Assembly: GCA_947488175.1 (NCBI GenBank)
Contig: CANKYO010000004.1
Coordinates: 434,001-498,000, forward strand
Length of the DNA: 64,000 nucleotides
Source of the DNA: an uncultured Paracoccaceae bacterium
Lineage (GTDB): Bacteria; Pseudomonadota; Alphaproteobacteria; Rhodobacterales; Rhodobacteraceae
Reading direction: 5' to 3'
This document shows, in pieces, positions 51,273-61,130 of this stretch (position 1 is its first letter; each line of letters begins with the position of its first letter). The position numbers were made by a program, and so were the translations under genes. The notes under the pieces were generated by a model that searched no databases, was not told the DNA's origin, and was given only the letters and a program-made list of their open reading frames with translations.

Positions 51273-51995
51273 TTAGGTGGACGCCGCGTTGACGTCAACG
51301 GGAAAACGGCGGGCCAGATCGGTGATCATCCCCGCATCCTTCGGGTCAAGCGGGCCTGTGGCGCCGGGCCTGAAATGCATACGAAACACCTGCAGCAGCA
51401 AGTCCGCATCTGCATCGGGGGTGTAGCCAAAGGTCCGCATCATCGGCACGAACTTTGCCAAGTCGCCTGTTTGCGCGTGCGGCCAGACCGCCAGCCCCTC
51501 CAGCGCCAGTCTGCGCCAGTCAAAGCGGGGACCGGGATCAATCTTGCGGCCCGGTGCCATATCGGAATGGCCGATGATCCGCTCGGGCCGGATATCCCAG
51601 CGCGCGCGGATACCCCGCAGCAGATCGGCCAGCGCATCCATCTGAGGCGCAGCAAATGGGCTGAACCCGTCATTAGCCAATTCAATCCCGATGGAGCGGC
51701 TGTTGACATCCGTCACTGCGCCCCAACGCCCCGCCCCTGCATGCCACGCACGCAGCGCCTCAGGTACCAGCGACATGACCTCGCCATCCGCAGCGATCAG
51801 GTAATGGGCCGACACTTCGGTTTCGGGGTTGCATAATGTCTTCAGCGCCGCCTCGGCCGTCTCCATCGCGGTGTAATGGATCACCACCATATCGGGTCGC
51901 GGATGATCACGACGCGGCCCGCAATTGGGGGAGTTGTAGGTTGTCAGCCTCAGTTGCCGGCAGCCCGCTTGAATGGTGCGGGATCCCAGCCGCAA
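51273..51995 (-). CDS. AmpD-like N-acetylmuramoyl-L-alanine amidase
   Basis: Cleaves or recycles murein peptides. The 240-residue frame (from ATG 51995) has the Amidase_2 zinc-fold: VVIHYTAMETAEAALKTLCN (about 37-56, first His), SAHYLIAADG, LVPEALRAWHAGAG (second His) and ERIIGHSDMAPGRKIDPGP (third His and Lys/Asp). The first ~16 residues only shadow the upstream gene, so a CTG at 51953 overlapping that gene's stop may be the real start. No signal peptide, so probably cytosolic like AmpD. Confidence 0.85.
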   Translation of the reverse strand: MRLGSRTIQAGCRQLRLTTYNSPNCGPRRDHPRPDMVVIHYTAMETAEAALKTLCNPETEVSAHYLIAADGEVMSLVPEALRAWHAGAGRWGAVTDVNSRSIGIELANDGFSPFAAPQMDALADLLRGIRARWDIRPERIIGHSDMAPGRKIDPGPRFDWRRLALEGLAVWPHAQTGDLAKFVPMMRTFGYTPDADADLLLQVFRMHFRPGATGPLDPKDAGMITDLARRFPVDVNAAST

Positions 51996-52690
51996 GCAAA
52001 GCCGTCACCATCGGGATCAATGCCCAGCCGGTCACGCTCTGGCCCGCCACGGGAAAGAAAATCGCGCTGTGCCTCATCCGGGCTGGCATAGCCCGCGCAG
52101 TTGCGCTGGAACCGTCCCTGCCCTGACAGGATCGACCGGCTGTACCATTCCTGCCCTTTCACATTGGGCGCGTTAATGGCGTATTCCACGATATTCGGCC
52201 CGGTAGAGCTTGGGCGCTGCGGCACGGCTGTCGGCTGAATCTCCTGCCGGGCGGCGGCCTGGGCGGCACGACGTTCCGCATCGCTTTCGATGGTTTCGCG
52301 GCCCGCCACGGCGTCAAAACTCTGCTCGTCCGAAATGCCTGGATTATTGGCCAGCGCCGGCGGGGCATTGGTGGGCGACGCATCCAGGCCTTGCGTCCGG
52401 CCAGGATCATTGCCGGTGTTCACTGGCGTTTGCACCTGACCAATACCAGCCGCCGCCAGATCGCTGGACGGGATACCTCCAGGCGGCAACGGCGACGCCC
52501 CCGGTATGGTATTTACCTGCGGCGGTGGAATGATCGACTGACGTGGTGACGACAGAGCTGCCTCGCGCCGGGCGCGCTCCAGCTCGAACTGCGAAAAGTC
52601 ATCAAAACCGATACCGCGCTGCGTTGGCTGCGGTGATCCACAGGCGGCCAGAACCGTCAACGCTGCCAATACTACCAAACCCGATTTCAT
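51950..52690 (-). CDS. lipoprotein with C-terminal excalibur-like domain
   Basis: A 246-residue lipoprotein: MKSGLVVLAALTVLAACGSP with lipobox LAAC and Cys17. A Pro/Ala-rich low-complexity stretch (about 40-175) leads to the C-terminal excalibur-like motif NCAGYASPDEAQRDFLSRGG and DPDGDGFACGWDPAPF (about 198-241), a small calcium-binding fold held by two cysteines. Likely anchored in the periplasm. Overlaps the amidase gene, so the two are expressed together; function unknown. Confidence 0.8.
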   Translation of the reverse strand: MKSGLVVLAALTVLAACGSPQPTQRGIGFDDFSQFELERARREAALSSPRQSIIPPPQVNTIPGASPLPPGGIPSSDLAAAGIGQVQTPVNTGNDPGRTQGLDASPTNAPPALANNPGISDEQSFDAVAGRETIESDAERRAAQAAARQEIQPTAVPQRPSSTGPNIVEYAINAPNVKGQEWYSRSILSGQGRFQRNCAGYASPDEAQRDFLSRGGPERDRLGIDPDGDGFACGWDPAPFKRAAGN

Positions 52691-52729
52691 CGCTGATCAC
52701 CTGTCAAATCTGTTTTCTTTTGGCCGAAA

Positions 52730-54217
52730 CTACCACCACTTGGTCGGTTTGGCTACAAAACCTGCGGCCCCTTCCAGCGTGTAAGCCACGTTCAGCAAAT
52801 CGGCTTCTTCCCATGGCCGTCCGATCAGCTGCAGGCCCAAGGGCAGGCCTTGCTTGTCTAGCCCCGCCGGTACCGAAATCCCCGGCAGGCCAGCAAGGTT
52901 CACTGTAACCGTGAAGACGTCATTCAGATACATCTGGATCGGATCGGCATCCGTCATCTCGCCCAGGCCAAAGGCTGCAGACGGGGTCGCGGGCGTCAGA
53001 ATCCCATCGACCCCATCGGCAAAAACAGTTTCAAAGTCCTGCTTGATTAATGTCCGCACCCGGCGCGCCCGGTTGTAATAGGCATCATAGAAACCAGCGG
53101 ACAGCACATAGGTCCCGATCATCACGCGGCGCTGCACCTCGGGGCCAAAGCCTTCGGCGCGGGTCTTTTCATACATCTCTGTGATGCCGTCGCCCTGCGC
53201 CAGCTTGGCGCGATGACCGAAACGCACACCGTCATAGCGGGCCAGGTTCGATGACGCCTCAGCGGGCGCAATCACGTAATAGGCAGGCAGTGCATATTGC
53301 GTATGCGGCAGGCTGATATCCTTGATCACGGCACCCGCATCTTTCAGCATGGCGGTGCCGTCCGACCAGAGCTTTTCAATCTCCTCCGGCATGCCGTCCA
53401 TCCGATATTCCTTTGGAATACCAATGGTTTTGCCCTTGATGTCCCCGGTCAGCGCGGCCTCAAAATCCGGCACGGCCAGATCGGCGCTGGTGCTGTCTTT
53501 CGGATCATGCCCGCACATGGTCTGCAGCATGATGGCACTGTCGCGCACATCCTTCGTCATCGGCCCCGCCTGATCAAGCGAGGACGCAAAAGCCACGATC
53601 CCCCAGCGCGACACGCGGCCATAAGTCGGTTTCAACCCGGTGATGCCAACAAAGGCGGCAGGTTGGCGGATGGAACCGCCAGTGTCGGTGCCTGTTGCGG
53701 CAAGGCAAAGGTCAGCGGCAACCGCAGAAGCCGATCCACCCGAAGATCCACCCGGCGTCAGCGCCGCATCATCATTGCCGCGCCGCCACGGGTTGACAGC
53801 GTTGCCGTAAACGGATGTTTCGTTGGACGAACCCATGGCGAATTCGTCCATGTTCAGCTTGCCCAGCATGACCGCACCAGCATCAAAAAGCTGACTGGTC
53901 ACGGTGCTTTCATATTCCGGCTTGAACCCTTCGAGGATACCAGAGGCCGCCTGCGACGGCACGCCCTTGGTGCAGAACAAATCCTTAATCCCCAAGGGGA
54001 TACCGCACATATCAGGCGCATCGCCTGTCTTGATCCGGGCATCCGCAACGGCGGCCTGTTCGGTCGCAATCTCGGGCGTGTGATGGACAAACGCACCCAG
54101 CGCCCCGGCCCCTTCGATGGCGGTCAGGCAGGCCTGCGTGATCTCGGCACTGGTCGTGTCGCCCTTGCGCATCGCGTCACGGGCTTCGGCAATGGTCAAT
54201 TTGGTCAGATCGGTCAT
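52730..54217 (-). CDS. gatA: aspartyl/glutamyl-tRNA amidotransferase subunit A
   Basis: Amidase subunit converting Glu-tRNA(Gln)/Asp-tRNA(Asn) with GatB and GatC. The 495 residues show the Ser-cisSer-Lys triad: Lys78 in GIKDLF, Ser158 in TPGGSSGGS (154-162) and Ser182 in TGTDTGGS. Start codon overlaps the gatC stop by one base. gatB is not in the window. Confidence 0.97.
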   Translation of the reverse strand: MTDLTKLTIAEARDAMRKGDTTSAEITQACLTAIEGAGALGAFVHHTPEIATEQAAVADARIKTGDAPDMCGIPLGIKDLFCTKGVPSQAASGILEGFKPEYESTVTSQLFDAGAVMLGKLNMDEFAMGSSNETSVYGNAVNPWRRGNDDAALTPGGSSGGSASAVAADLCLAATGTDTGGSIRQPAAFVGITGLKPTYGRVSRWGIVAFASSLDQAGPMTKDVRDSAIMLQTMCGHDPKDSTSADLAVPDFEAALTGDIKGKTIGIPKEYRMDGMPEEIEKLWSDGTAMLKDAGAVIKDISLPHTQYALPAYYVIAPAEASSNLARYDGVRFGHRAKLAQGDGITEMYEKTRAEGFGPEVQRRVMIGTYVLSAGFYDAYYNRARRVRTLIKQDFETVFADGVDGILTPATPSAAFGLGEMTDADPIQMYLNDVFTVTVNLAGLPGISVPAGLDKQGLPLGLQLIGRPWEEADLLNVAYTLEGAAGFVAKPTKWW

Positions 54218-54504
54218 TATTCAACCACCTTTGGCACGGCAAAGAACCCTTCACGCGCATCGGGCGCGTTCTTCAGAACAGCCGCTTGCTGATCACCGTC
54301 AGTGACCACATCATCACGCCGCTTGAGGCGTTGTGGGGTTACGGATGTCATCGGTTCCACGCCCTCAACATCGACCTCGTTGAGTTGTTCGATAAAATCA
54401 AGGATCGCGCTGAATTCGCCCGCCAGTGCAGGCAGTTGGTCGTCTTCGACCTTGATGCGGGCCAGCTTGGCCACGCGGCGGGCGGTTTCGGTGTCGATTG
54501 ACAT
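54217..54504 (-). CDS. gatC: aspartyl/glutamyl-tRNA amidotransferase subunit C
   Basis: The 95-residue small subunit that clamps GatA and Gat[21 protein letters not shown] at the N-terminus, [20 protein letters not shown] in the middle and the conserved [17 protein letters not shown] at the end. Co-translated with gatA. Length is canonical. Confidence 0.95.
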   Translation of the reverse strand: MSIDTETARRVAKLARIKVEDDQLPALAGEFSAILDFIEQLNEVDVEGVEPMTSVTPQRLKRRDDVVTDGDQQAAVLKNAPDAREGFFAVPKVVE

Positions 54505-54540
54505 GGGCCTCTCCGGTAAAACTGTTGCCTGCGTTTACCG

Positions 54541-55182
54541 CTACGCAGCACGGGTCGCAAGCATGTGGCGACGGTAAACTTCGATCATCCAACCCAGCAT
54601 GAGGCCGTTGAGCAAATGCCAGAAGATATGCGTCCCCGTTGGGAATTGCGCACACCAGATTTCGTCCAGCGATCGCAGCGTGATCGACAGACACAAAATG
54701 GCGGCACCGATTATGAAACCTCTGCCCACCGGCCCGCGCAGCAGGGCCGCATACAGGATCAGCAGGATCGGCACCGTCCAGTAGAAATTCGAGATGCGAA
54801 AGAACGGCAACTGGTTCAAAAGTGGCACGATTACATAGGCATAGGGGGCGAAAAGGGCGGTGATTAGCAGCGCCACCCACCACGGCATGCCAACCATATC
54901 GCGGTTGGCTAGGAACAGATAGGTCAGGATAAACAGCCCGATTGGGGCGACATCGGCCAGGGCGGCCCATTGTATTGCATGGGTGTGGAACAGATAGCTG
55001 CCCACCCCGATGCAGAACAGGATCATGCACAGAAAGCGGGCGGCAGGCAGACCCGCGCTGCGCCGCCACATGATGATCGCCGCGATGATGAAAGCCAGAT
55101 TGGTGATCGCGTTAAGTGGTTCAGACCAATAGGTAAAATCGGTCCGTTCGCAATATCCGTCGATCTGTTCGAACCAGTCCAT
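54541..55182 (-). CDS. ceramidase-family (PF05875-like) membrane protein
   Basis: A 213-residue protein with seven membrane helices. The alkaline ceramidase (CREST) pattern is present: the N-terminal YCERTDFTYWSEPLNAITNL, the HTHAIQWAALAD motif (about 66-77) and the C-terminal THIFWHLLNGL (about 183-193), which together supply the metal-binding histidines and acid. In bacteria without ceramide, the substrate may be another N-acyl amine or the protein may be a PAQR-like receptor. Lies downstream in parallel orientation behind the gatCA unit start. Confidence 0.8.
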   Translation of the reverse strand: MDWFEQIDGYCERTDFTYWSEPLNAITNLAFIIAAIIMWRRSAGLPAARFLCMILFCIGVGSYLFHTHAIQWAALADVAPIGLFILTYLFLANRDMVGMPWWVALLITALFAPYAYVIVPLLNQLPFFRISNFYWTVPILLILYAALLRGPVGRGFIIGAAILCLSITLRSLDEIWCAQFPTGTHIFWHLLNGLMLGWMIEVYRRHMLATRAA

Positions 55183-55235
55183 CTTGCGCCCCTTTCACTG
55201 ACCGTTATCCTGACCGGAAAGCAGTGGAGGGCAAT

Positions 55236-55907
55236 ATGAAAATTACATGGCTGGGACACGCGAGTTTCCGGATGGAAGTCGCTGACGCGGTACTCCTGAT
55301 CGACCCGTGGCTGGCGGCAAATCCGTCATTCCCCAATGACAGGCGGGCGCATACGTTGGCGGGTGCGACCCATATTCTGCTGACCCATGGGCATTTCGAT
55401 CATGCCTCGGAAGTTACTGATATCGCTCAGGAAACAGGCGCATCCGTTGTCGGTATTCCAGAGCTTTGTGCAGCCTTCGAAAGTCACGGTACCGTCGAAT
55501 TCAACAAGGGCGGCACAGTCGATCTGAACGACGCGAAAGTCTCCATGGTACAGGCCACACATTCGTCATCGCTGGGCAGCGCCTATGCCGGAACCGAGGC
55601 CGGGTATATGATCAAGGGGGATGGTCATACGGTTTATGTGTCCGGCGATACGGACGTAATGGCCGATATGGGCTGGATGGCAGAGTTTTATCAGCCTGAC
55701 ATTGGTATCTTGTGCTGCGGCGGCCATTATACGATGGGCATGGAGGGTGCGGCGTTTGCCGCGAAAAAGTTCTTTGATTTCAAGATGATCATTCCCTGCC
55801 ACTACAAAACATTTCCTTTACTCGCACAATCCGCGCAGCCGCTGGTGGATGCGCTGCCGGATGTGAATGTGCTGACGCCCGAGGTAATGGACGTGGTCGA
55901 CATCTGA
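55236..55907 (+). CDS. UPF0173-type metal-dependent hydrolase (metallo-beta-lactamase fold)
   Basis: A 223-residue hydrolase starting at ATG 55236 with GGAGG upstream. Zinc ligands appear in order: LLTHGHFDHASE (about 46-57, HxHxDH), THSSSLG (about 107-113), SGDTDV (about 135-140) and IPCHYKTF near the end. The family's substrates are mostly unknown. It diverges from the ceramidase-like gene with 53 bp between. Confidence 0.9.
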   Translation: MKITWLGHASFRMEVADAVLLIDPWLAANPSFPNDRRAHTLAGATHILLTHGHFDHASEVTDIAQETGASVVGIPELCAAFESHGTVEFNKGGTVDLNDAKVSMVQATHSSSLGSAYAGTEAGYMIKGDGHTVYVSGDTDVMADMGWMAEFYQPDIGILCCGGHYTMGMEGAAFAAKKFFDFKMIIPCHYKTFPLLAQSAQPLVDALPDVNVLTPEVMDVVDI

Positions 55908-55910
55908 GCG

Positions 55911-55958
55911 ATCAAACTTTCACCGAAAGTTTGATGCCAATTCCCGTGCCAGGAATTG
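55911..55958. repeat. doublet of short palindromes (third locus)
   Basis: Left repeat arm ATCAAACTTTC around ACC (55911-55935); right repeat arm CAATTCC around CGTGCCA (55938-55958). They fill the space between two convergent stop codons, as at 23983. Same TTTC/GAAA core in the left member. Confidence 0.65.
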
Positions 55959-56405
55959 TCACCGCCGCGCGGCGAAGAAGCTCTTTAACAGTGCCTCGGA
56001 TGCGGCTGCATCGATTCCGTCATAGATTTCAGGCACATGGTGGCATTGCGCATGACTGAAGATGCGTGGCCCCTGCCCCACCCCGCCGGATTTGGGATCA
56101 CCCGCCCCATAGTAAAGCCGCGCGATACGCGCGTTGCTGATCGCGGCGGCACACATCGGGCAGGGTTCCAGCGTGACGTAAAGATCAAACCCGGTAAGCC
56201 GTTCTTTTCCAAGGGTTTTACAGGCCTCTCGGATCACCAGCATTTCGGCATGGGCGGTGGGATCGTTCAATTCGCGCGTTCGGTTTCCGGCCTGCGCGAC
56301 GATGCCGTCCGGGCCGGCAATGACGGCACCAACCGGCACTTCACCGCGTTCGGCGGCGGCGCGCGCCTCGATCAGGGCCGTGTCCATATGTGTGCGAAAC
56401 ACCAT
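55959..56405 (-). CDS. tadA: tRNA-specific adenosine deaminase
   Basis: Converts A34 to inosine in tRNA(Arg). In 148 residues: HAE at 52-54 (zinc His and catalytic Glu) and PCPMC at 81-85. I start at ATG 56405 (MVFRTHMDTALIEARAAAER); the longer frame upstream is not protein-like. Length is standard. Confidence 0.95.
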   Translation of the reverse strand: MVFRTHMDTALIEARAAAERGEVPVGAVIAGPDGIVAQAGNRTRELNDPTAHAEMLVIREACKTLGKERLTGFDLYVTLEPCPMCAAAISNARIARLYYGAGDPKSGGVGQGPRIFSHAQCHHVPEIYDGIDAAASEALLKSFFAARR

Positions 56406-56812
56406 AGGTCTTGATGCCCGTTTCGCCACCAAGCGACAAGATCGGTTAATGGGCCGAACGTCGGGAATCTGCCACATGCAACAGGCCAATCGTTAACGGC
56501 CTTGTTTTGCTGGGCCTGAGTCGGTTTTGGCCGGTCGGCATCGCGTCGGCAAAACATCGGACTTGCGTCGGACCCTGATGCAGTTTTTCGCCAAATCCGG
56601 CTGGTGAATGCCCCGCACGATGATAGAGATTAAGAAAGGCTTACCGCAGACAGGTGACCAACGCACCGATAACGATCACTTGAACGCGGCGAAAACAACA
56701 GTTTGCACACGGGGTTTCACATGGTGACGCACACGCTAAAGATGTAGTTGGGCTGCGGGCGCCGCTATTTGCGCCAGATTTTCAACGTTTTCATCACAAA
56801 GGACGCATTGCC
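56406..56812. other. 407-bp intergenic region with repeat copy 2
   Basis: No gene. It holds the inverse copy (56531-56572) of the TCCGAYGTTTTGCCGACGC repeat also seen at 36219. It should also contain the promoters of tadA and the sulfatase-like gene, which I could not locate confidently. Confidence 0.55.
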
Positions 56813-58456
56813 ATGAATATTCTTTTCATCATGTATGACCAGCTCCGCTTTGACTACCTGAGCTGCGCAGGCCACCCGCATCTGGATACGCCGCATTTTG
56901 ACCGGGTCGCAGCGATGGGGGTCCGCTTTACCAATACCTACGTCCAATCGCCGATCTGCGGGTCAAGCCGCATGTCGTTCTATACCGGGCGGTATCCGTC
57001 GAGCCATGGGGCGCAATGGAACAACTTTCCCTTGCGCGTGGGCGAGCAGACGATTGGCGATCACCTGCGCAAGATCGGCATGGATTGCTGGCTGATCGGC
57101 AAGACCCATATGCATGCCGACAAGGAAGGCATGGAGCGGCTGGGACTGGATGCAGACAGCGTGATCGGTGCGCGACAGGCGGAATGTGGATTTGATGTCT
57201 GGATCCGCGATGACGGGTTATGGGCGCAGGGGCCGAAAGGGTTCTATGATGAAAAGCGCTCGCCCTATAATGAATACCTGAAATCCAAGGGCTATCCTGC
57301 CGATAACCCATGGCATGACCATGCCAATGCGGGGGTGAAGCCGCCAAACCGCATGGCATCCGGCTGGATGTATGAAAATGCCGACCGCCCCGCCAATATT
57401 CATGAAGAGGATTCAGAAACCGCCTGGCTGACCACCAAGGCCATCGAATTCATGGATCAGGCCAAGGGGCCGTGGTGTGCCCATGTCAGCTATATCAAGC
57501 CGCATTGGCCCTACATCGTGCCTGCCCCCTATCACAACATGTATGGCACCGACCTTGTCCCGCCCCCATTGCGCGACGAGAGAGAGCGCGAGGATGCCCA
57601 TCCGGTGTTCAACGGCTATATGAACAATCGTGTCGGCTGCGCCTTTCAGCGCGACGAGGTCCGCGAAAAGGTGATCCCCGCCTATATGGGTCTGATCAAG
57701 CAATGTGACGATCATCTGGGCCGCATTCTGGATCATCTGGAAGACACAGGTACGATGAAGGACACGATGATCGTGCTGACATCAGACCACGGAGATTATC
57801 TGGGCGATCACTGGATGGGCGAGAAATCCCTGTTTCACGACCAGTCCGCCAAGATCCCGATGATCATCTATGACCCGCGCAGGCGTGCCAATGGCACCCG
57901 CGGCACGACCTGCGACGCCTTGGTCGAAAGCCTTGATCTGGCCGCGACCTTTGTCGAGGCGGCGGGTGGCGAGGTGCCTGCCCATATCATCGAAGGCCGG
58001 TCGCTGCAGCCATGGCTGGATGGCGAAAGCCCGGACTGGCGCGACTTTCTGATCAGCGAATTTGATTATTCCGGTACCCCGCTGGCCGAGGACCTTGGGT
58101 TGGAGCCGCGCGATTGCCGCCTGTTCATGGTGTTTGATGGCCGCTGGAAGATGATGCATGCTGAAGGCGGATTCCGCCCGATGCTTTTTGATCTGCAAAC
58201 CGACCTGGATGAATTCATTGACCTCGCCAAGGGTGATGCCCATGACGCCGAGATCACCCGGCTTTACGGCTATCTGGCCCAATGGGGGCGGCGCATGTCG
58301 CAACGTGTCACCAAATCAGACGCGGACATTATCGAGATGCGAAACCAGGCCGGGATGAAAGGCGTGCTGCCCTTCATGTGGGACGGCAGCGAGGTGCCGC
58401 GCCCCCTGACCAAGTTCTATCGGGGCAAGGCCCCGGAACTGCCTGAGAAGGAATAA
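56813..58456 (+). CDS. sulfatase-family hydrolase (alkaline-phosphatase superfamily)
   Basis: A 547-residue enzyme with metal ligands in the N-terminal LFIMYDQLR, the sulfatase-type nucleophile motif CGSSR at 49-53 (Cys49 for formylglycine; Ser in the usual Pro position), HGAQWNNFPLRVGEQTIGDH and LTSDHGDYLGDH for the second metal set. No signal peptide, so cytosolic. Large size and the variant motif resemble phosphonate monoester or phosphodiester hydrolases as much as arylsulfatases; substrate open. Formylglycine needs a maturase not seen here. Confidence 0.85.
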   Translation: MNILFIMYDQLRFDYLSCAGHPHLDTPHFDRVAAMGVRFTNTYVQSPICGSSRMSFYTGRYPSSHGAQWNNFPLRVGEQTIGDHLRKIGMDCWLIGKTHMHADKEGMERLGLDADSVIGARQAECGFDVWIRDDGLWAQGPKGFYDEKRSPYNEYLKSKGYPADNPWHDHANAGVKPPNRMASGWMYENADRPANIHEEDSETAWLTTKAIEFMDQAKGPWCAHVSYIKPHWPYIVPAPYHNMYGTDLVPPPLRDEREREDAHPVFNGYMNNRVGCAFQRDEVREKVIPAYMGLIKQCDDHLGRILDHLEDTGTMKDTMIVLTSDHGDYLGDHWMGEKSLFHDQSAKIPMIIYDPRRRANGTRGTTCDALVESLDLAATFVEAAGGEVPAHIIEGRSLQPWLDGESPDWRDFLISEFDYSGTPLAEDLGLEPRDCRLFMVFDGRWKMMHAEGGFRPMLFDLQTDLDEFIDLAKGDAHDAEITRLYGYLAQWGRRMSQRVTKSDADIIEMRNQAGMKGVLPFMWDGSEVPRPLTKFYRGKAPELPEKE

Positions 58457-58529
58457 GCCCCAGGGGTGGTCACGCATTGACACCGAGCGTCTTCGCTGCG
58501 CAGGTCGCTTGAAAGCGAAAGGTGCCTTG

Positions 58530-59285
58530 ATGAGTGATACCAGCCAGACCGATATCTATGATCCGGATTTTGTGGCCGACCTGTTTGACCGCTGCTCTGC
58601 CAATTACCGCAGGTGGAGCGCGGTCAGTTCCTTTGGCTTTACCTATATCTGGCGCAAACAATGCGTGGCCCGCCTGCCCCGCCCCATGCAGTCGGACGCA
58701 GTGGCCGTTGATCTGATGGCGGGCACGGGCGAGGTCTGGCCGCATCTCTTGCGCCGGTTCCCCGGTCTGGGGCGGATCACAGCACTTGATATCTCGCACC
58801 GGATGCACCTGGACGCGGTTGCCCGCCTGCATCACACCCATGCCGACCGGATCACCCATGTCGAAGCGAACGCGCTGGAAACGGATCTGCCGGAAGGCAT
58901 GGCTGACATTCTGATTTCGACCTTCGGCCTCAAGACCTTCAATCCCGATCAGCAGACGGTCCTCGCCCGGCAAATCGCCCGCATCCTCAAACCCGGCGGC
59001 CATTTTTCATTGATCGAGGCGTCTGATCCGCAAGGGTGGGTCTTGCGCCCGTTCTACCGGTTTTATCTGGACCGGATGCTGCCGCAGATCGAACGATTCT
59101 TCCTGAAAGGCGCCCATGATTTCAGCATGATCGGCACCTATACCCGTAATTTCGGCGATAGCGCCCATATGGCCGAAGCCCTGCGTGATGCGGGTCTGAC
59201 CGTCACCCTGAAGAAGCATTTTTTCGGTTGCGCGACCAGCGTGGCGGGCCATAAGCCGATTGCGCCGCCGCCCGATGCATCCTAG
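58530..59285 (+). CDS. UbiE/COQ5-like SAM-dependent methyltransferase
   Basis: A 251-residue class I methyltransferase, start at ATG 58530 (AAAGG upstream). SAM-site VAVDLMAGTGEVWPHLL (about 57-73), ALDISHRM and LKPGGHFSLIEASDPQGW (about 153-170) match the ubiquinone/menaquinone methylase fold. The C-terminal half is helical. Not the standard UbiE by sequence look, so the acceptor is unknown. It follows the sulfatase-like gene and precedes rluB. Confidence 0.85.
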   Translation: MSDTSQTDIYDPDFVADLFDRCSANYRRWSAVSSFGFTYIWRKQCVARLPRPMQSDAVAVDLMAGTGEVWPHLLRRFPGLGRITALDISHRMHLDAVARLHHTHADRITHVEANALETDLPEGMADILISTFGLKTFNPDQQTVLARQIARILKPGGHFSLIEASDPQGWVLRPFYRFYLDRMLPQIERFFLKGAHDFSMIGTYTRNFGDSAHMAEALRDAGLTVTLKKHFFGCATSVAGHKPIAPPPDAS

Positions 59286-59294
59286 AGCCATGAT

Positions 59295-60089
59295 ATGACC
59301 GATACACCCCCATCCGGCGACCGCATCGCCAAGGTTTTGTCCCGTGCGGGCGTTGCAAGCCGCCGCGAGGCGGAGCGTATGATCGAAGCGGGCCGCGTGG
59401 CGGTCAATGGCAAGCGCATCGACAGCCCTGCCCTGAACGTGACCGCCACTGATAAGATCACGGTCGATGGCAAACCGGTCGGCGAACCGGACCCGCCGCG
59501 CATCTGGCTTTATCACAAACCTGCGGGCCTTGTGACGACCGAACGCGATGAAAAGGACCGCCCGACCGTGTTCGCCTCACTGCCCGACACGATGCCGCGT
59601 GTGATGTCAGTGGGACGCCTTGATCTGAATTCCGAAGGTCTGCTGCTGTTGACCAATGATGGCGGCGTGAAGCGCCGGCTGGAACTGCCCAGCACCGGAT
59701 GGCTGCGCCGCTACCGGGTGCGCATCAACGGCTCTGTCAGCGAGGCCAAGCTGGATCAATTGCGTGCGGGGATCGCGGTGGATAGCATACGATATCAGCC
59801 GATGACTGTGACATTCGACCGCCAGCAAGGGGCGAATGCCTGGCTGACCGTATCAATTCGCGAAGGTAAGAACCGCGAAATCCGCCGCGCGATGGAAGCC
59901 ATCGGGGTGACAGTGAACCGGCTGATCCGGGTCAGCTATGGCCCGTTCCAGCTTGGCAACCTTGCCGCCGGCGCGGTCGAAGAGCTGAAACAGCGGGTGG
60001 TCCGTGATCAGTTGGGCCTGTCAGACAAGCCCAAACCGACACGGGTGCGCAAACCGGTCAACCGCCCGACCCGTGGCAAGCCAAAGTAG
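59295..60089 (+). CDS. rluB: RluB-type pseudouridine synthase
   Basis: Modifies U2605-type positions of 23S rRNA. In 264 residues: S4 RNA-binding domain (about 10-55), then catalytic core with Asp110 in GRLDLNSEGLLLLTNDG, and EGKNREIRRAMEAIG later. The Lys/Arg-rich C-terminal tail (KPKPTRVRKPVNRPTRGKPK) is typical. RsuA/RluE distinction rests on look and size. Confidence 0.93.
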   Translation: MTDTPPSGDRIAKVLSRAGVASRREAERMIEAGRVAVNGKRIDSPALNVTATDKITVDGKPVGEPDPPRIWLYHKPAGLVTTERDEKDRPTVFASLPDTMPRVMSVGRLDLNSEGLLLLTNDGGVKRRLELPSTGWLRRYRVRINGSVSEAKLDQLRAGIAVDSIRYQPMTVTFDRQQGANAWLTVSIREGKNREIRRAMEAIGVTVNRLIRVSYGPFQLGNLAAGAVEELKQRVVRDQLGLSDKPKPTRVRKPVNRPTRGKPK

Positions 60090-60101
60090 CACCAGCGACG
60101 G

Positions 60102-61130
60102 TCAGCCTGGGGTCTGTGCGCCGTTCGCCGGAACGGCAACGGTCGCCGCACCCTCAACCTGCCGCAGTGCGTTGGGCACGAATAATTCGCTGAACCCCGC
60201 CAGAAAGCCGAAAAGCAGATAGGTCCATGGCAACACCGCAGGCTCGATGGAAGCCAGCAACCAATCGCCTGAAATCAGGAAAATCGCCACACCCGCCGCA
60301 ATCACGCCGATGGGGATGCGCACGAACCCGGTATAGACCATTTCCCAAAACGACACGGAATGATCCACCCGGATATCGCTGACAGAGGCCGACACCGCGA
60401 AAAACGCCCCGATTGCGCCCAGCGCCAGCACATCCAGCGCGTGGACATCGAAGGCCATCGACGCCTCGTTCACGACCAGGCTCGACATGAGGGTTGTGAA
60501 ACGGAAACCAACCCAGATTCCAAGGATCGCGGCCAGCGCAAGCAGGTTGCCCTGCACATAACGCATACGGTTCTTGCTATCGCGCAGCGTCGTGATGTTC
60601 TTGCGCAGATGGCTAAGGAGTTCCTTCGCCTCGTCCTTGTTCCCCTCGTAGGCCATTTCCATCGCGCGGGCCATCATCTCGGTCGCGCGGCGGCGCAATG
60701 ACGCCGAACTGCTGGCGTCAAGGTTTCCGGACCGGCAGATGCTGTCGACCACATCGCAGATATGCGCCAGATCGGCGGCGATGGCCCCAAGGTTCGCGCG
60801 CAGTTTTTTTGCACATTCGTAGTCGCGCGGATATTTGGTGCGCAGCCACACATGATCCACCCCGGAGCTTTTGTTGCCACCAAACAGCCGACTGACACCT
60901 TGCCGCCCTTCCCCAACGTCATCCAATTCTGTCAGATGGGCGGGCCCGCTTGCCTGTACGACGGAGTAGATGATGAAGCGATCAGTGCCGACCAGAATGC
61001 GGTCTACCGTGTCGCCAAGCGGGTCGGTCTGACCCTTTTGTATCCGGTCATCGTCAGCCATCTTGCAGGGATCAGGGGTGCTATCGTCAATATCTGCTGC
61101 ATATTGCGGTATTGTAGAATGCTCATTCAT
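60102..61130 (-). CDS. membrane protein of unknown function with soluble N-terminal half
   Basis: A 342-residue protein starting at ATG 61130 (another ATG lies four codons upstream). The first ~200 residues are soluble and largely helical (a coiled-coil-like AYEGNKDEAKELLSHLRKNI near 165-184), followed by about four helices (residues 200-330). No motif recognised. The ends converge with rluB. Confidence 0.6.
   Translation of the reverse strand: MNEHSTIPQYAADIDDSTPDPCKMADDDRIQKGQTDPLGDTVDRILVGTDRFIIYSVVQASGPAHLTELDDVGEGRQGVSRLFGGNKSSGVDHVWLRTKYPRDYECAKKLRANLGAIAADLAHICDVVDSICRSGNLDASSSASLRRRATEMMARAMEMAYEGNKDEAKELLSHLRKNITTLRDSKNRMRYVQGNLLALAAILGIWVGFRFTTLMSSLVVNEASMAFDVHALDVLALGAIGAFFAVSASVSDIRVDHSVSFWEMVYTGFVRIPIGVIAAGVAIFLISGDWLLASIEPAVLPWTYLLFGFLAGFSELFVPNALRQVEGAATVAVPANGAQTPG

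Noticed and set aside
50893-51276. 127-codon plus-strand frame over 50893-51276
   Set aside because: The region is the RNase P RNA gene on the minus strand; conserved RNA motifs explain it.
56630-56644. TTAA-N7-TTAC, resembling a CtrA site
   Set aside because: One mismatch to the TTAA-N7-TTAA consensus in a 400-bp intergenic region is expected by chance; no second site nearby.
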